Source: Exiguobacterium acetylicum
Lineage (GTDB): Bacteria > Bacillota > Bacilli > Exiguobacteriales > Exiguobacteriaceae
Direction: 5' to 3'
Length of the DNA stretch: 64,000 nt
Assembly: GCF_019890935.1 (NCBI RefSeq)
Contig: NZ_CP082333.1
Location: 274,001-338,000 of the forward strand
Every line of letters begins with the position of its first letter. Position 1 is the first letter of the stretch. The notes beneath the pieces were generated by a model. It searched no databases and was not told the origin of the DNA. It saw nothing but the letters and a program-made list of their open reading frames with translations. Of this stretch, positions 33,910-42,100 are shown piece by piece. Both the position numbers and the translations under genes were made by a program.

Positions 33910-34494
33910 ATGAAAAAAGGATTGAAGTGGGCAGGAATCATCGTGATCGGCGCAGTCATTTTAGGAAACCTAGGAGATGACGAAGAGCAAGCAGCACCGG
34001 AGAAAAAAGTAGCAGTCGAACAAGAAGCAGTCAAATCAGAAGCAAAACCAGTAAAAGCAAAAGCAGCCGCGAAGCCGGTCAAGAAAACATACGGGGTGAA
34101 TGATCAGGTAAAGGTCGGGAAACTGACGTACGTCGTCAACGACGTCAAGATGGTCGATACGTTGTCGAACGTTCTCGGCGAAAAGAAAACATCAGGACAA
34201 TTCTTAGTCATCGGTTTGACGATTCTAAACGGAGATAAGGAAGAGCGATTCGTCGACAGCAACATGTTTAAAGTCAATGTCGGCGATACGGAATACTCAG
34301 CCGATACGGAGCTCGATCTCTATGCGAATGAAGACGGAATGGGCTTCTTCTTAGAGACGATCAACCCGAATATCGAGAAAACTGGCAACATCGTCTTCGA
34401 ATTACCGAAACAGGTGAAAAATCCGAAGCTTGAAGTCTCGTCTGGCTTTGGCTGGGCAGGTGGACAATCAAAAGAGATTCAATTGACACGGTAA
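33910..34494 (+). CDS. Membrane-anchored DUF4352 protein
   Basis: A 194-residue exported protein. Residues 1-20 (MKKGLKWAGIIVIGAVILGN) form a signal anchor without lipobox cysteine, followed by a charged Glu/Lys/Ala linker to about residue 60 and a DUF4352 immunoglobulin-like domain: VKVGKLTYVVNDV, GQFLVIGLTILNGDKEERFV and a C-terminal strand set. DUF4352 proteins of Bacillota are extracellular, often with unknown ligands. The ATG follows AAAGGAGGAAG. It stands alone and is followed by the structured repeat copy 2. Confidence 0.85.
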   Translation: MKKGLKWAGIIVIGAVILGNLGDDEEQAAPEKKVAVEQEAVKSEAKPVKAKAAAKPVKKTYGVNDQVKVGKLTYVVNDVKMVDTLSNVLGEKKTSGQFLVIGLTILNGDKEERFVDSNMFKVNVGDTEYSADTELDLYANEDGMGFFLETINPNIEKTGNIVFELPKQVKNPKLEVSSGFGWAGGQSKEIQLTR

Positions 34495-34511
34495 TGAATG
34501 ACCATAGAAGA

Positions 34512-34672
34512 GACTCAATAAAAGAATGACGCGTCTTGTCACGTCCTTTCCTCAGGCGAGACACAAGCCGGTTTCCCTGCTTCATTCAAGCAGGAAAGCG
34601 GGTCTTGTTTGTCTCTGACAGCGCATAAATGCGCTTTTCCTGTAGGAGTGGCGTGAAACGCGTCATTCTTTT
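34512..34672 (-). repeat. Structured ~160-bp intergenic element, copy 2 (inverted)
   Basis: Read on the minus strand this is the same element as at 19131-19287. Its outer stem is better: AAAAGAATGACGCGT with ACGCGTCATTCTTTT is a perfect 15-bp terminal inverted repeat. The small hairpin reads GCGCAT-TT-ATGCGC here versus GCGCAA-TT-TTGCGC in copy 1, a paired change, and the end of the long hairpin is closed by T-A where copy 1 has C-G. It lies between convergent genes, just before a terminator. Confidence 0.8.
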
Positions 34673-34680
34673 GGTTACGA

Positions 34681-34717
34681 GATAAGGGTGGCAAATCATC
34701 ATTCTGCCACCCTTATC
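34681..34717. terminator. Bidirectional terminator between DUF4352 and nucleotidyltransferase genes
   Basis: GATAAGGGTGGCA and TGCCACCCTTATC form a perfect 13-bp stem with an 11-base loop between convergent genes. Confidence 0.88.
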
Positions 34718-34753
34718 TTTGTGGAAACTGACTTTTGAGTCATCCCCTTCTTG

Positions 34754-35536
34754 TTACCGTCTTGATTGTTGGATCGAGAGTTCAGGCGTTAATCGATCGA
34801 GTAAAGCGAGCGTCTCTGGATGTCCGGCAAGCGTCTGGTCGAGTGCGTGCCGTTCAGTCTCTAGACACGCTAGATAACGTTGAGCCGCTTCAGCATGCGT
34901 TGCGGGTGTCAGGACGTCGTAGATTGCTTCAAGAGCAAGGCGTGGATGGTCTGGTAATGTCGTCGGAATCGTCTTTAATCCGAGTTGTGCTCGTTCAGGA
35001 GCATGATGATGGAGCAAGACTTTCGCGAACTTGATCAAGGCGCTTCGGAGCATCTCGACTGCCCATAAGTCATTTCCGCGAGCTGCTGCTTTTTTATATT
35101 GGAACAAGAACCAGACGGCATCGATCGCTTCATCGGTCGCTTCTTGAGTAGAAAGTGTTAAGTCACATGTATCGGTAAAGTCCGTCAACTGTTCTTGTGG
35201 ATCATATAAGACACGCAATTGATCCTTATGGTTCAGCGAATCAAGCGTCACCGTGAATAAATCAATATGTAGCAGATCATCATAGACGACGATCATTTGA
35301 GGGGCGATGATATCGATCTCATCTTTCCAGATGATTGAACGATAAGCAGAAAGGTGGGACAAACGACGCGATAAGAATTTTGTTTGACGTTCTTCCGAGA
35401 CGAGACAGTACAGATCGATGTCTGAATGGACATCTTCTTCTCCCCGTCCAAAAGATCCCTTCAAGAAGATAGCTTCGACTGCAGGATCTTGTTTGAGTCG
35501 AGCAACCAGTTGCTCGATCGCATGAAGTTGATGCAT
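34754..35536 (-). CDS. Nucleotidyltransferase-domain protein (aminoglycoside-adenylyltransferase fold)
   Basis: A 260-residue protein with a polymerase-beta-type nucleotidyltransferase domain at the N-terminus: FLKGSFGRGEEDVHSDIDLY shows the G-S and D-x-D catalytic motif, with a third acidic residue in LLHIDLFTVTL. The C-terminal 130 residues are helical, including a His run (LLHHHAPERAQL). The architecture resembles ANT-type streptomycin/spectinomycin or kanamycin nucleotidyltransferases and MNT antitoxins, but no HEPN partner gene is adjacent. Substrate unknown; resistance should not be assumed. Confidence 0.85.
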   Translation of the reverse strand: MHQLHAIEQLVARLKQDPAVEAIFLKGSFGRGEEDVHSDIDLYCLVSEERQTKFLSRRLSHLSAYRSIIWKDEIDIIAPQMIVVYDDLLHIDLFTVTLDSLNHKDQLRVLYDPQEQLTDFTDTCDLTLSTQEATDEAIDAVWFLFQYKKAAARGNDLWAVEMLRSALIKFAKVLLHHHAPERAQLGLKTIPTTLPDHPRLALEAIYDVLTPATHAEAAQRYLACLETERHALDQTLAGHPETLALLDRLTPELSIQQSRR

Positions 35537-35639
35537 GAGGACTCATTCCTTTCCAAAAACAGAAGTCTATTACGTCAGTATACGTGATAATAGACAGGTT
35601 TTTCCATAAAAAATGAGAAATCACATCGAAATGGATTCC

Positions 35640-35990
35640 TCATTGGGAAGCGGAAGCAAGTTTTTCTTTCTGTTCAAGATGGAGGACATGCTGTTCCCCC
35701 CATGCATTGATGGCGTCAAGAACCGGGATAAGCGTCCGACCATAATCCGTCAGCGAGTACTCGACGCGGGGTGGAACTTCCTGATAAATCTCGCGATGAA
35801 CGATATCGTTCAGTTCGAGTTCGCGTAGTTGAGCCGTCAGCATCTTTTGCGTAATGTTCGGCAATTGTCGTTTCAGTTCACTGAAGCGGAGCGTTCCGTG
35901 TGTGATCAAGACGAGTAAAATCGACGGCTTCCATTTTCCGGTCAAGATTTCGAGCGCTGTCTCGACCCGACAGCTTGGTGTCTCTTCCAT
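35640..35990 (-). CDS. HxlR/DUF24-family redox repressor, CatR-like
   Basis: A winged-helix regulator of 116 residues from the HxlR (DUF24) group: ALEILTGKWKPSILLVLI, then RFSELKRQLPNITQKMLTAQ and PPRVEYSLTDYGRTL. A single cysteine at residue 7 (METPSC region) matches the redox-active Cys7 of Bacillus CatR and YodB, which sense quinones and diamide. It is divergent from the catE-like gene with a palindrome between, the same logic as CatR repression of catDE. Naming it catR would be inference. Confidence 0.92.
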   Translation of the reverse strand: MEETPSCRVETALEILTGKWKPSILLVLITHGTLRFSELKRQLPNITQKMLTAQLRELELNDIVHREIYQEVPPRVEYSLTDYGRTLIPVLDAINAWGEQHVLHLEQKEKLASASQ

Positions 35991-36007
35991 CGGTCTTCCT
36001 CCTTCAT

Positions 36008-36030
36008 GGTATCGTTTAGGATACTATACC
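36008..36030. promoter_or_regulatory. Nested palindrome between hxlR-type gene and catE
   Basis: GTATC and GATAC (36009-36024) are perfect arms around six bases, and GGTAT/ATACC form an overlapping outer pair to 36030. It lies just upstream of the repressor start and 80 bases before catE, a fitting operator for the HxlR-type protein. Confidence 0.55.
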
Positions 36031-36111
36031 ACTTATTCGTGCCTACTTCCGCTTCGATCGCTTCCGCGTAATAATAGGGATACGAGCTATTTCATTGAAG
36101 GAGGAAACACC

Positions 36112-36960
36112 ATGTCCATTCATCCACAAATCACACTCGGTCCTGTTCGCTTGCGAATCACGGACCTCGATCGTTCGATTTTATTTTATACAACGTCACT
36201 TGGATTACGCGTGCTGACGCAAACGGATCAGCTAACGGTACTTGGTGCACAAGATACACCACTCGTTGAACTTGAAGTCCATCCGAATGCCCGCCGTTTT
36301 CCACCGAACTCGGTCGCCGGGTTATACCATTTTGCGATTTTGCTACCGAGCCGAAAAGAACTTGGTTTCGTCATCCGGAATTTGATCGAACAAGGAATCG
36401 AGATTGGTCAAGGTGACCATCTCGTCAGTGAAGCCTTTTATCTGTCGGATCCAGACGGGAACGGGATCGAGATTTATGCCGATCGTCCACGTGAGACATG
36501 GACGTATGAAGCGAATGGCGACGTTAAGATGACGACGGATCCCGTCGATTGGCAAAGCATGCTCGTCGAAGCGGGAGAAGAAGATTGGTATGGAATGCCG
36601 AGCGAGACGGTCATGGGACATGTCCATTTCCACGTCAAGACACTCGAAGCAGCGCGGTCATTTTATGTCGAGACGCTCGGTTTTGACGTTGCCGCTGACG
36701 CTTCACGGATGCGTGCGTTGTTCGTTGCTGCCGGTGGTTACCACCATCACATCGGTCTGAACGTCTGGTCTGGAGTCAACGCACCGACGAATCCGGAAGA
36801 TGCGGTTGGACTTGTTTACTGGACGCTGCGTTATCCGGATCAAACGACGCTTCAAGCAGCAATCGAGACGTTAAAGTCTTCTGCTTATACCGTTACCGAT
36901 GATGCAGGCGATGTTTATGTCACCGATGATGCTGGAATTACCGCTCGATTAACAACGTAA
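36112..36960 (+). CDS. catE: Catechol 2,3-dioxygenase-like VOC protein (CatE)
   Basis: An extradiol-type dioxygenase that opens the ring of catechols and protects against catechol and quinone stress. Two VOC modules are present (residues 8-130 and 165-280). Iron ligands fit His in GLYHFAILLPSRKELG or VMGHVHFHVK, and Glu in the SDPDGNGIEIYADRP region; GGYHHHIGLNVWSG also matches Bacillus CatE. 282 residues, the same as CatE within a few. ATG 36112 follows AAGGAGG; the frame is open upstream through the divergent promoter but not coding. The HxlR gene next door supports regulation by quinones. Confidence 0.92.
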   Translation: MSIHPQITLGPVRLRITDLDRSILFYTTSLGLRVLTQTDQLTVLGAQDTPLVELEVHPNARRFPPNSVAGLYHFAILLPSRKELGFVIRNLIEQGIEIGQGDHLVSEAFYLSDPDGNGIEIYADRPRETWTYEANGDVKMTTDPVDWQSMLVEAGEEDWYGMPSETVMGHVHFHVKTLEAARSFYVETLGFDVAADASRMRALFVAAGGYHHHIGLNVWSGVNAPTNPEDAVGLVYWTLRYPDQTTLQAAIETLKSSAYTVTDDAGDVYVTDDAGITARLTT

Positions 36961-36963
36961 CCG

Positions 36964-37005
36964 AAAAAATCCCCTTGCAGTGAAAACACTGTAAGGGGAT
37001 TTTTG
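36964..37005. terminator. Bidirectional terminator between catE and the NIPSNAP-Nudix gene
   Basis: AAATCCCCTTGCAGTG and CACTGTAAGGGGATTT pair with a single G-T pair around a four-base loop, with A-run and T-run on the outside. Confidence 0.9.
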
Positions 37006-37007
37006 GT

Positions 37008-37793
37008 TTACCGTGACGACGACGTCGTATTGCCGTCATACCGGCTAATCAGTTCATACGGTCTGACTTTATATAAGGCATGCGGGAAGTAATGGGGATC
37101 CATCGCATCAAGCGTCCGCAACTGGAAGTGTTCCCGTTTGATATACTCACTCAGCGAGTCACGTGTCAGCGGGAAGAAGCCGACGTCCGTCGTCTCGCCT
37201 TCTTGTGTTGCGAGTTCACCACCGACCGCTTTCCCACGGAAGCAGACGCAGAGGACATGACTTGAGACATTTTGATAGATACCGGTGATGCCATCAATCG
37301 TGACATCGACACCAGTTTCTTCTTTGACTTCCCGTTTGATGGCGTCAAGAATCGACTCGTGATTTTCGACTTGTCCACCCGGCATCTCATACGTATCACC
37401 CCGGTGTAGGTTGCGGACGAGGAGGACTTCACCGGCATCGTTCGTGATATACGCGGTCACGCTGACGATCGCGCGAGGGGGAGCATACGTACCAGTCGAC
37501 GTCATGAAATCTTCATAGGATTTGATATAGAGGTTTTTGCCGAGGCGCGCGCGCTTCTTCATCGCTTCGCGACGTAAGGCACTGTTGCGGACATCACGAT
37601 CGACTTGTTCGAAGTGTTCGCGGTCACGGTATTCCCAAATAGCGATGACTTCATCTTCTGCCTCCGTCACCCAGCGCCCAACAAGACGGGCACCATGACT
37701 GACTTGAAGCGGGTACAAATAGGTATGGAAAAACTCAGTGAATTCTTCTAGGCGTTCGGGACGAATCGTATAGGTCTTCCGGCGATGTAGCAT
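37008..37793 (-). CDS. NIPSNAP-Nudix fusion protein
   Basis: A 261-residue two-domain protein. Residues 1-95 (MLHRRKTYTIRPERLEEFTE, then GARLVGRWVTEAEDEVIAIW) form a dimeric ferredoxin-like NIPSNAP domain. Residues 115-240 form a Nudix hydrolase with the full box GGQVENHESILDAIKREVKE followed by ETGV. The ATG at 37793 follows AGGAGG by seven bases; a longer frame to 37913 has no such site. NIPSNAP domains often occur in small stress-related or oxygenase-like proteins. The joint function is unknown; the fusion is plain from the sequence. Confidence 0.88.
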   Translation of the reverse strand: MLHRRKTYTIRPERLEEFTEFFHTYLYPLQVSHGARLVGRWVTEAEDEVIAIWEYRDREHFEQVDRDVRNSALRREAMKKRARLGKNLYIKSYEDFMTSTGTYAPPRAIVSVTAYITNDAGEVLLVRNLHRGDTYEMPGGQVENHESILDAIKREVKEETGVDVTIDGITGIYQNVSSHVLCVCFRGKAVGGELATQEGETTDVGFFPLTRDSLSEYIKREHFQLRTLDAMDPHYFPHALYKVRPYELISRYDGNTTSSSR

Positions 37794-38065
37794 GGAAATT
37801 CCTCCTATCAGATGAGCGTTCAGATGTACGTTGTACCCCTTCTCGAACGGATGGAGGAAACCCTTTTTCTCGATGTGGGAAAAGGATGTTTTATTAAACG
37901 ATTGCGTATACATGTCATCCGGTCTAAGTGACTTTAAATCATCGATGATGATCTCTTTTGATCAGAAAAGTATAACTAAAGAAGAACTTAAGAAATGGAT
38001 AGGGCTCAACTTCAGAAAAATCGGGGATACTGAATATAGAGAGAAACAGAAAGTAGGGATACGTG

Positions 38066-38647
38066 ATGGATATCATGGCACTCGTCCGCCTGGCTGGCGG
38101 AATCATGTTCACCCCATTGTCGGACGATGTCTTGATGATGAGTTTTGCAGCACTTCGATTACGAGAGGGGATGTACCCGGTCGTCATCTGGCTGACCGCT
38201 TGGCCGGTCTTCTTCATCGCCTTTACGTGGTTTTATCTACTTGCTCGGTTCTTCCGTGAGATTCCGCTCGTCAAACGCTGGATGAAATCACGTTTCTTGG
38301 AACGAGCAGAAACGATCATTGAACGACGGGGATTATGGGCAATCGGACTATCGTTCTTCTTACCCGGCGTCAGACACCCGATTCATTATGTCGCCGGACT
38401 CCTCGGTTATCCGTTACCGCGCTATTTAGTAATGACATTCTTAGCAGCAGGCGTGTATACAGGACTCTGGACTTTTTTGATCGTCCGGATCGGAGAAGCC
38501 GTGACGTGGTCGGAGCTATGGAACTGGCTCCAGGTGAATCCAGGGATCGTCGGCTCTGTCGTGATCATTGTGATCGGTATTGCCGTCATCGGTATCGTGC
38601 ATCATCGCCGTCAAAAGGATGCGGTAGAAGAGAGTTCTTCGATTTAA
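38066..38647 (+). CDS. DedA-family membrane protein
   Basis: A polytopic membrane protein of 193 residues from the DedA/SNARE-associated (VTT) family, some members of which flip phosphatidylethanolamine or C55-phosphate. The characteristic part is FLPGVRHPIHYVAGLLGYPL, carrying the F-x-P-G-x-R motif in FLPGVR, with an acidic residue earlier (TPLSDDVLMM). I start at ATG 38066, seven bases after GTAGGG; GTG 38063 is an alternative. It stands alone between a divergent neighbour and its own terminator. The specific lipid is unknown. Confidence 0.88.
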   Translation: MDIMALVRLAGGIMFTPLSDDVLMMSFAALRLREGMYPVVIWLTAWPVFFIAFTWFYLLARFFREIPLVKRWMKSRFLERAETIIERRGLWAIGLSFFLPGVRHPIHYVAGLLGYPLPRYLVMTFLAAGVYTGLWTFLIVRIGEAVTWSELWNWLQVNPGIVGSVVIIVIGIAVIGIVHHRRQKDAVEESSSI

Positions 38648-38664
38648 ACGATAGGTACTACGTG

Positions 38665-38693
38665 AGCGAATCCATTGCTGGATTCGCTTTTTT
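38665..38693 (+). terminator. Terminator of dedA-like gene
   Basis: AGCGAATCCA and TGGATTCGCT pair around TTGC and are followed by six T residues. Confidence 0.92.
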
Positions 38694-38753
38694 GATGAAG
38701 TTTGGTTTTATGAACAAGAATAGTTTTTTGAAATAAGAAGTAATCTATAAGAA

Positions 38754-38790
38754 AAGTGAAATCATTGTCAAAAAAAGACGTTTTTCACTT
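38754..38790. repeat. A/T-rich inverted repeat upstream of the PepSY gene
   Basis: AAGTGAAA and TTTCACTT face each other with an inner GTC/GAC pair around seven A residues. It lies about 130 bases before the PepSY gene in a gene-free spacer. No T-run follows, so a regulatory site is more likely than a terminator. Confidence 0.4.
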
Positions 38791-38859
38791 CTTAAAAGCT
38801 ACCTGATTTACACACTGTATTGGCAATTTATCGTCACAAGCAAGTGGCTGAAATTGGAT

Positions 38860-38873
38860 TGTAAACGCTTATA
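38860..38873 (+). promoter_or_regulatory. Possible catabolite-responsive element (cre)
   Basis: TGTAAACGCTTATA fits the CcpA consensus TGWAANCGNTNWCA except for one position. It overlaps TATACT (38870-38875), a potential -10 of the PepSY gene, which would fit repression by CcpA. One site with a mismatch is weak evidence. Confidence 0.35.
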
Positions 38874-38923
38874 CTAAGAGGTGTTCACAGAGTGGACATA
38901 TTTATTGCCAGAGGAGGATACAT

Positions 38924-40291
38924 ATGAATCTCATGCAGACGGAAGAGACGGTCAAAAAAGCACCGACTTCTTCTGCTTACCGGACGATTTGGCGGTGGCA
39001 CTTTTATGCTGGTATCATTTTTGCGCCGTTCCTAGTCATGCTTGCTGTGACAGGATCCATTTATCTTTTTAAGCCACAAATCGAAAACGTCCTGTATCAA
39101 TCGTATTATGAAGTTACACCACAAGCAGATCGTATCACTGCGACGGAACAGATTGATCGCGTCAAAGCGAAATATCCCGATGCACTTGTCACGTCGTACC
39201 GACCGGGTGAATCCGACGATCGATCCAGTGAAGTGAAGGTCTCATCATCAGACATGTCGGCGACGGTCTTCGTCAATCCGTATTCCGGTAAGATCATCGG
39301 AACGTTATCAGACGATGACCGGATCATGAATAAAATCGAAGAGATTCACGGAGAACTGATGGCAGGAACGACCGGCGACCGGATCGTTGAACTCGTTGCC
39401 TGTTGGGCAATCGTCTTGATCGTGACGGGACTGTTCCTATGGTTTCCGCGTAAGCAAAAGGGACTGTCAGGCGTCTTGTTCCCGCGTCTTCGTCAAGGCA
39501 AGAAATTATTCCGTCGTGATCTCCACGCTGTTCCAGCATTCTGGATCACAGCAGGGATGCTGTTCCTCATCTTAACCGGTCTTCCGTGGTCTGGTTTCTG
39601 GGGAGCGAACTTCCAGTCAATCGTCACGAACCAAGGGCTGGGCTATCCACCGTCGATCTGGGGTGGCGATGCACCGACGTCAACACTTCAAACGAAGGAT
39701 ATCGCAGAAGTCCCGTGGGCTGCCGAAACACTTGATGTGCCGCAATCAAAAGTCGAAGGTGCTGTTCCGGCTTCAATCGATGATATCGTTGCGATCGGTA
39801 AACAACAAGGGATGGATCCAAGCTTTAAAATCAGCATCCCGAGTGATCCGAGTGGAGTCTATACACTGTCTGCGTATCCAGCGAAAGCACAGGATGAAGC
39901 AACGATTCATCTCGATCAATATTCCGGTGCCGTGCTCGCCGACTACCGTTATGACAACTATGGTGTCGTCGGGAAAATCGTTGCGACCGGAATCACGCTC
40001 CACAAAGGAACGGAATTCGGCTGGTTCAACCAATTGATCAGTCTCTTGATTTGTCTTGGAATCATTCTCGTGGCCATCAGTGGTTTCTATCTCTGGCTGA
40101 AGCGGAAACCAAGTAAGGGAATGGGGGCGCCAAAAGGTCCGAAAGCATTCATGTTAAAAGGATTCCTTGCGGTACTCGTCGTACTTGGGATCGTCTTCCC
40201 ACTTGTTGGACTCTCGTTGCTCGTCGTCTGGTTACTCGATTTCCTCGTCATTCGTCGTATTCCGAGTGTAAGGAGGTTCTTCAATGCGTAA
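38924..40291 (+). CDS. PepSY-TM family membrane protein
   Basis: A 455-residue integral membrane protein of the PepSY-associated TM family (PiuB-like). The first helix follows RTIWRWHFYAGIIFAPFLVM, the family's W-x-x-H-x-x-x-G signature. PepSY domains occur in the extracellular segments around residues 60-130 and 240-340; further helices are at about 150, 205, 365 and 415. Members have been linked to iron or other reductive metal uptake, but the function is unsettled. GGAGG lies six bases upstream of ATG. The gene overlaps the next one (a YtkA-type lipoprotein) by eight bases. Confidence 0.9.
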   Translation: MNLMQTEETVKKAPTSSAYRTIWRWHFYAGIIFAPFLVMLAVTGSIYLFKPQIENVLYQSYYEVTPQADRITATEQIDRVKAKYPDALVTSYRPGESDDRSSEVKVSSSDMSATVFVNPYSGKIIGTLSDDDRIMNKIEEIHGELMAGTTGDRIVELVACWAIVLIVTGLFLWFPRKQKGLSGVLFPRLRQGKKLFRRDLHAVPAFWITAGMLFLILTGLPWSGFWGANFQSIVTNQGLGYPPSIWGGDAPTSTLQTKDIAEVPWAAETLDVPQSKVEGAVPASIDDIVAIGKQQGMDPSFKISIPSDPSGVYTLSAYPAKAQDEATIHLDQYSGAVLADYRYDNYGVVGKIVATGITLHKGTEFGWFNQLISLLICLGIILVAISGFYLWLKRKPSKGMGAPKGPKAFMLKGFLAVLVVLGIVFPLVGLSLLVVWLLDFLVIRRIPSVRRFFNA

Positions 40292-40769
40292 ATCGATGCA
40301 AACACTCGTGCTCGTCGGACTGCTCGTCACGACGACGAGCCTTGCCGGCTGTGCGGTCGATTCCGATGCGGCAGAACAGTATGCCGTAGCTAAGCCGCTA
40401 TCGATCAAAATGAATGTCCCAAAAGACGTACAACCGGACGCAAAGAAAAAGCAGACGTTTGAAGCAACGGTCTGGCGTGAAGCCAAACCGGTTCAAAAAG
40501 TCGATTATGTCCACTTTGAAATCTGGAAAGCGGACGGAACAGTGCGCTATAGTATGGAACCGGCAGAGGAGACGAAGCCAGGTGTCTATACGATTGCGAA
40601 GGCGCTACCGAAATCCGGCTTGTATTATGTCAAAGCACATGCGAGCAGCAACGGAGATATGATCATGCCAACGCAACAGTTCATCGTCGGTAAGTTATCG
40701 AAAGAAGATTTGAAGATTTTACAAGGTGGAGCAAAACCAGCTGGTGGAAGTAGCGGTCACCATCATTGA
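40284..40769 (+). CDS. YtkA-like lipoprotein with His-rich tail
   Basis: A 161-residue lipoprotein with lipobox LAGC (signal MRKSMQTLVLVGLLVTTTSL). The mature part is a YtkA/FixH-type beta-sandwich: LSIKMNVPKD, VDYVHFEIWKADG, GVYTIAKALPKSGLYYVKAH. The C-terminus GGSSGHHH is His-rich and could bind a metal. It starts within the end of the PepSY gene behind AAGGAGG, so the two products are made together, suggesting a shared membrane complex or metal pathway. The exact role is unknown. Confidence 0.85.
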   Translation: MRKSMQTLVLVGLLVTTTSLAGCAVDSDAAEQYAVAKPLSIKMNVPKDVQPDAKKKQTFEATVWREAKPVQKVDYVHFEIWKADGTVRYSMEPAEETKPGVYTIAKALPKSGLYYVKAHASSNGDMIMPTQQFIVGKLSKEDLKILQGGAKPAGGSSGHHH

Positions 40770-40783
40770 AGAAAAAGGAAATA

Positions 40784-40824
40784 AAAAATGAGAGGGCGGA
40801 ATCGTATTCCGTCCTCTCATTTTT
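40784..40824. terminator. Bidirectional terminator after the YtkA-like gene
   Basis: AAAATGAGAGGGCGGAAT and ATTCCGTCCTCTCATTTT pair around CGT with one G-T pair, between convergent genes. Confidence 0.92.
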
Positions 40825-40835
40825 CGTATAGACGA

Positions 40836-41855
40836 TTAATCGTCATCACCATGATCTCCGTGATCATCCCCGTCATCGTCTCCATGATCGTCTGAATCAT
40901 CATCTTGATCATCATCTTCTGAATCATCCGAAGAATCATCGTCATCTGAGTGCTCATCTTCTGATTCGAGTTCCTGTCCATTATAGAACTTGATCTGGAC
41001 GTGTAACGTTTTGATATTTGGCAATTGAAGTGCCTGTTCAACTAACGTTACTAATTCCTCTTCCGTCATCGATGGCGTGACGAGAAGGCGGTCTTTTAAC
41101 GTCGCGACATCAGTAATACCGATTTCGTCTTTAAAGCGCAGTTCTTTCCGTTGATGTTCATTGCTGTAACGCCACTCGAATTTTTTCTTATTCGTATCCG
41201 TCACTTTGATTATGATCCGTTTGAGTTCTTGATTATTTTGAACGCCGTTTTGATCCGTATCTTCCTGATCATCTCGTGTTCCATCCTGATCGCTGTCGGC
41301 TTTGGTTGGATCAGAACCGAGTTCAAATTCGTCTTCATTCAGAAGCGTATCTTGATCGCGGTCCTCTTCGTTATCTTTGATGCCATCGCGATCTGAATCA
41401 TTTTTCAGTGGCTGCGTACCGACGATGAACTCTTCTCGTGTCGTCAATCGATCCTGATCTTGGTCTTCTTTATCATCAGAAATACCATCTTGATCAGAAT
41501 CCTTCTTCAATGGATTGAGACGTATACTGTATTCTTGCGTGTTTGTTAGTGAATCGCGATCCGCATCCTCTTGCCCATCTTTGATTCGATCCTGATCAGA
41601 ATCCGATTTTGTAGGGTTGAGGCGAAGTTGATACTCTTGCGCATTTGTCAAACCATCGCGATCGTGATCTTTTGTTGCGACTTGTTTTCCATATCCCAAA
41701 TGATATTGTTTTTGCCAATCGTCCGGAATACCATTTTTGTCTTGATCGACTTGCACTACAGGTTTCTTTTTCGATTTACTTTTTGCTTCGACTGGTCCAA
41801 CTGCTTGTGAGACGACGAGAGAAGCCAGTACTGCGCCAATAAAGATCCGTTTCAT
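40836..41855 (-). CDS. Secreted calcium-binding protein with thrombospondin type 3-like repeats and acidic tail
   Basis: A secreted protein of 339 residues. The signal peptide covers residues 1-24 (cleavage after VEAKS or nearby). Residues 35-215 contain successive D-x-D-x-D-G-x-x-D loops such as DQDKNGIPDD, DHDRDGLTN, DSDQDGISDDKED and DSDQDGTRDDQED, alternating with L-N-P-x-K-x-DSD linkers: thrombospondin type 3-like calcium sites. Residues 220-290 are a separate folded part. The last 45 residues are almost only Asp, Glu, His, Ser and Gly. There is no anchor, so it is probably released or held by charge. Confidence 0.88.
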   Translation of the reverse strand: MKRIFIGAVLASLVVSQAVGPVEAKSKSKKKPVVQVDQDKNGIPDDWQKQYHLGYGKQVATKDHDRDGLTNAQEYQLRLNPTKSDSDQDRIKDGQEDADRDSLTNTQEYSIRLNPLKKDSDQDGISDDKEDQDQDRLTTREEFIVGTQPLKNDSDRDGIKDNEEDRDQDTLLNEDEFELGSDPTKADSDQDGTRDDQEDTDQNGVQNNQELKRIIIKVTDTNKKKFEWRYSNEHQRKELRFKDEIGITDVATLKDRLLVTPSMTEEELVTLVEQALQLPNIKTLHVQIKFYNGQELESEDEHSDDDDSSDDSEDDDQDDDSDDHGDDDGDDHGDHGDDD

Positions 41856-41903
41856 AAGTCCACTCCTGTTCTATAAAAGATAAAAGATGCGGTTATAAGA
41901 AGA

Positions 41904-41923
41904 TTCTAATGAAAGAATTAGAA
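41904..41923. promoter_or_regulatory. Palindrome in the divergent spacer 41856-42100
   Basis: TTCTAAT and ATTAGAA form perfect arms around six bases. It lies 50 bases before the start of the acidic calcium-binding protein and about 180 before the His-rich wall protein. The rest of this A/T-rich spacer shows no gene. Confidence 0.4.
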
Positions 41924-42100
41924 GATAAGTCGTCTGTTTCGTAAAACGAGTAAATAAAAACTAAAAAATAATTAAAGTAATGAACGGAAGTATTTCGACC
42001 AAAAAAATATTTTAAATAAAAAATGTAAAAAGATAAAACCATTCGTGAACTTCTTACGTTATCTATGTGAAGTCCAAAAAATCAAAGGGGTGTTCATAAG

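Noticed and set aside
34754-35536. MNT antitoxin of a HEPN/MNT toxin-antitoxin system
   Set aside because: The protein is twice as long as MNT antitoxins and no HEPN gene is adjacent.
35854-36111. N-terminal extension of catE
   Set aside because: It crosses the divergent repressor gene and operator; ATG 36112 has GGAGG and matches CatE.
37831-38259. Plus-strand frame across the spacer before the dedA-like gene
   Set aside because: No ribosome binding site and no family resemblance; it overlaps dedA in another frame.
40752-40769. C-terminal HHH of the YtkA-like protein as a cloning tag
   Set aside because: Only three His in a natural Gly/Ser/His end; a native metal-binding tail is more likely.
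40817-41041. Met/Thr/Ile-rich minus-strand frame
   Set aside because: It is a shadow of the Asp/His-rich tail of the calcium-binding protein in another frame.
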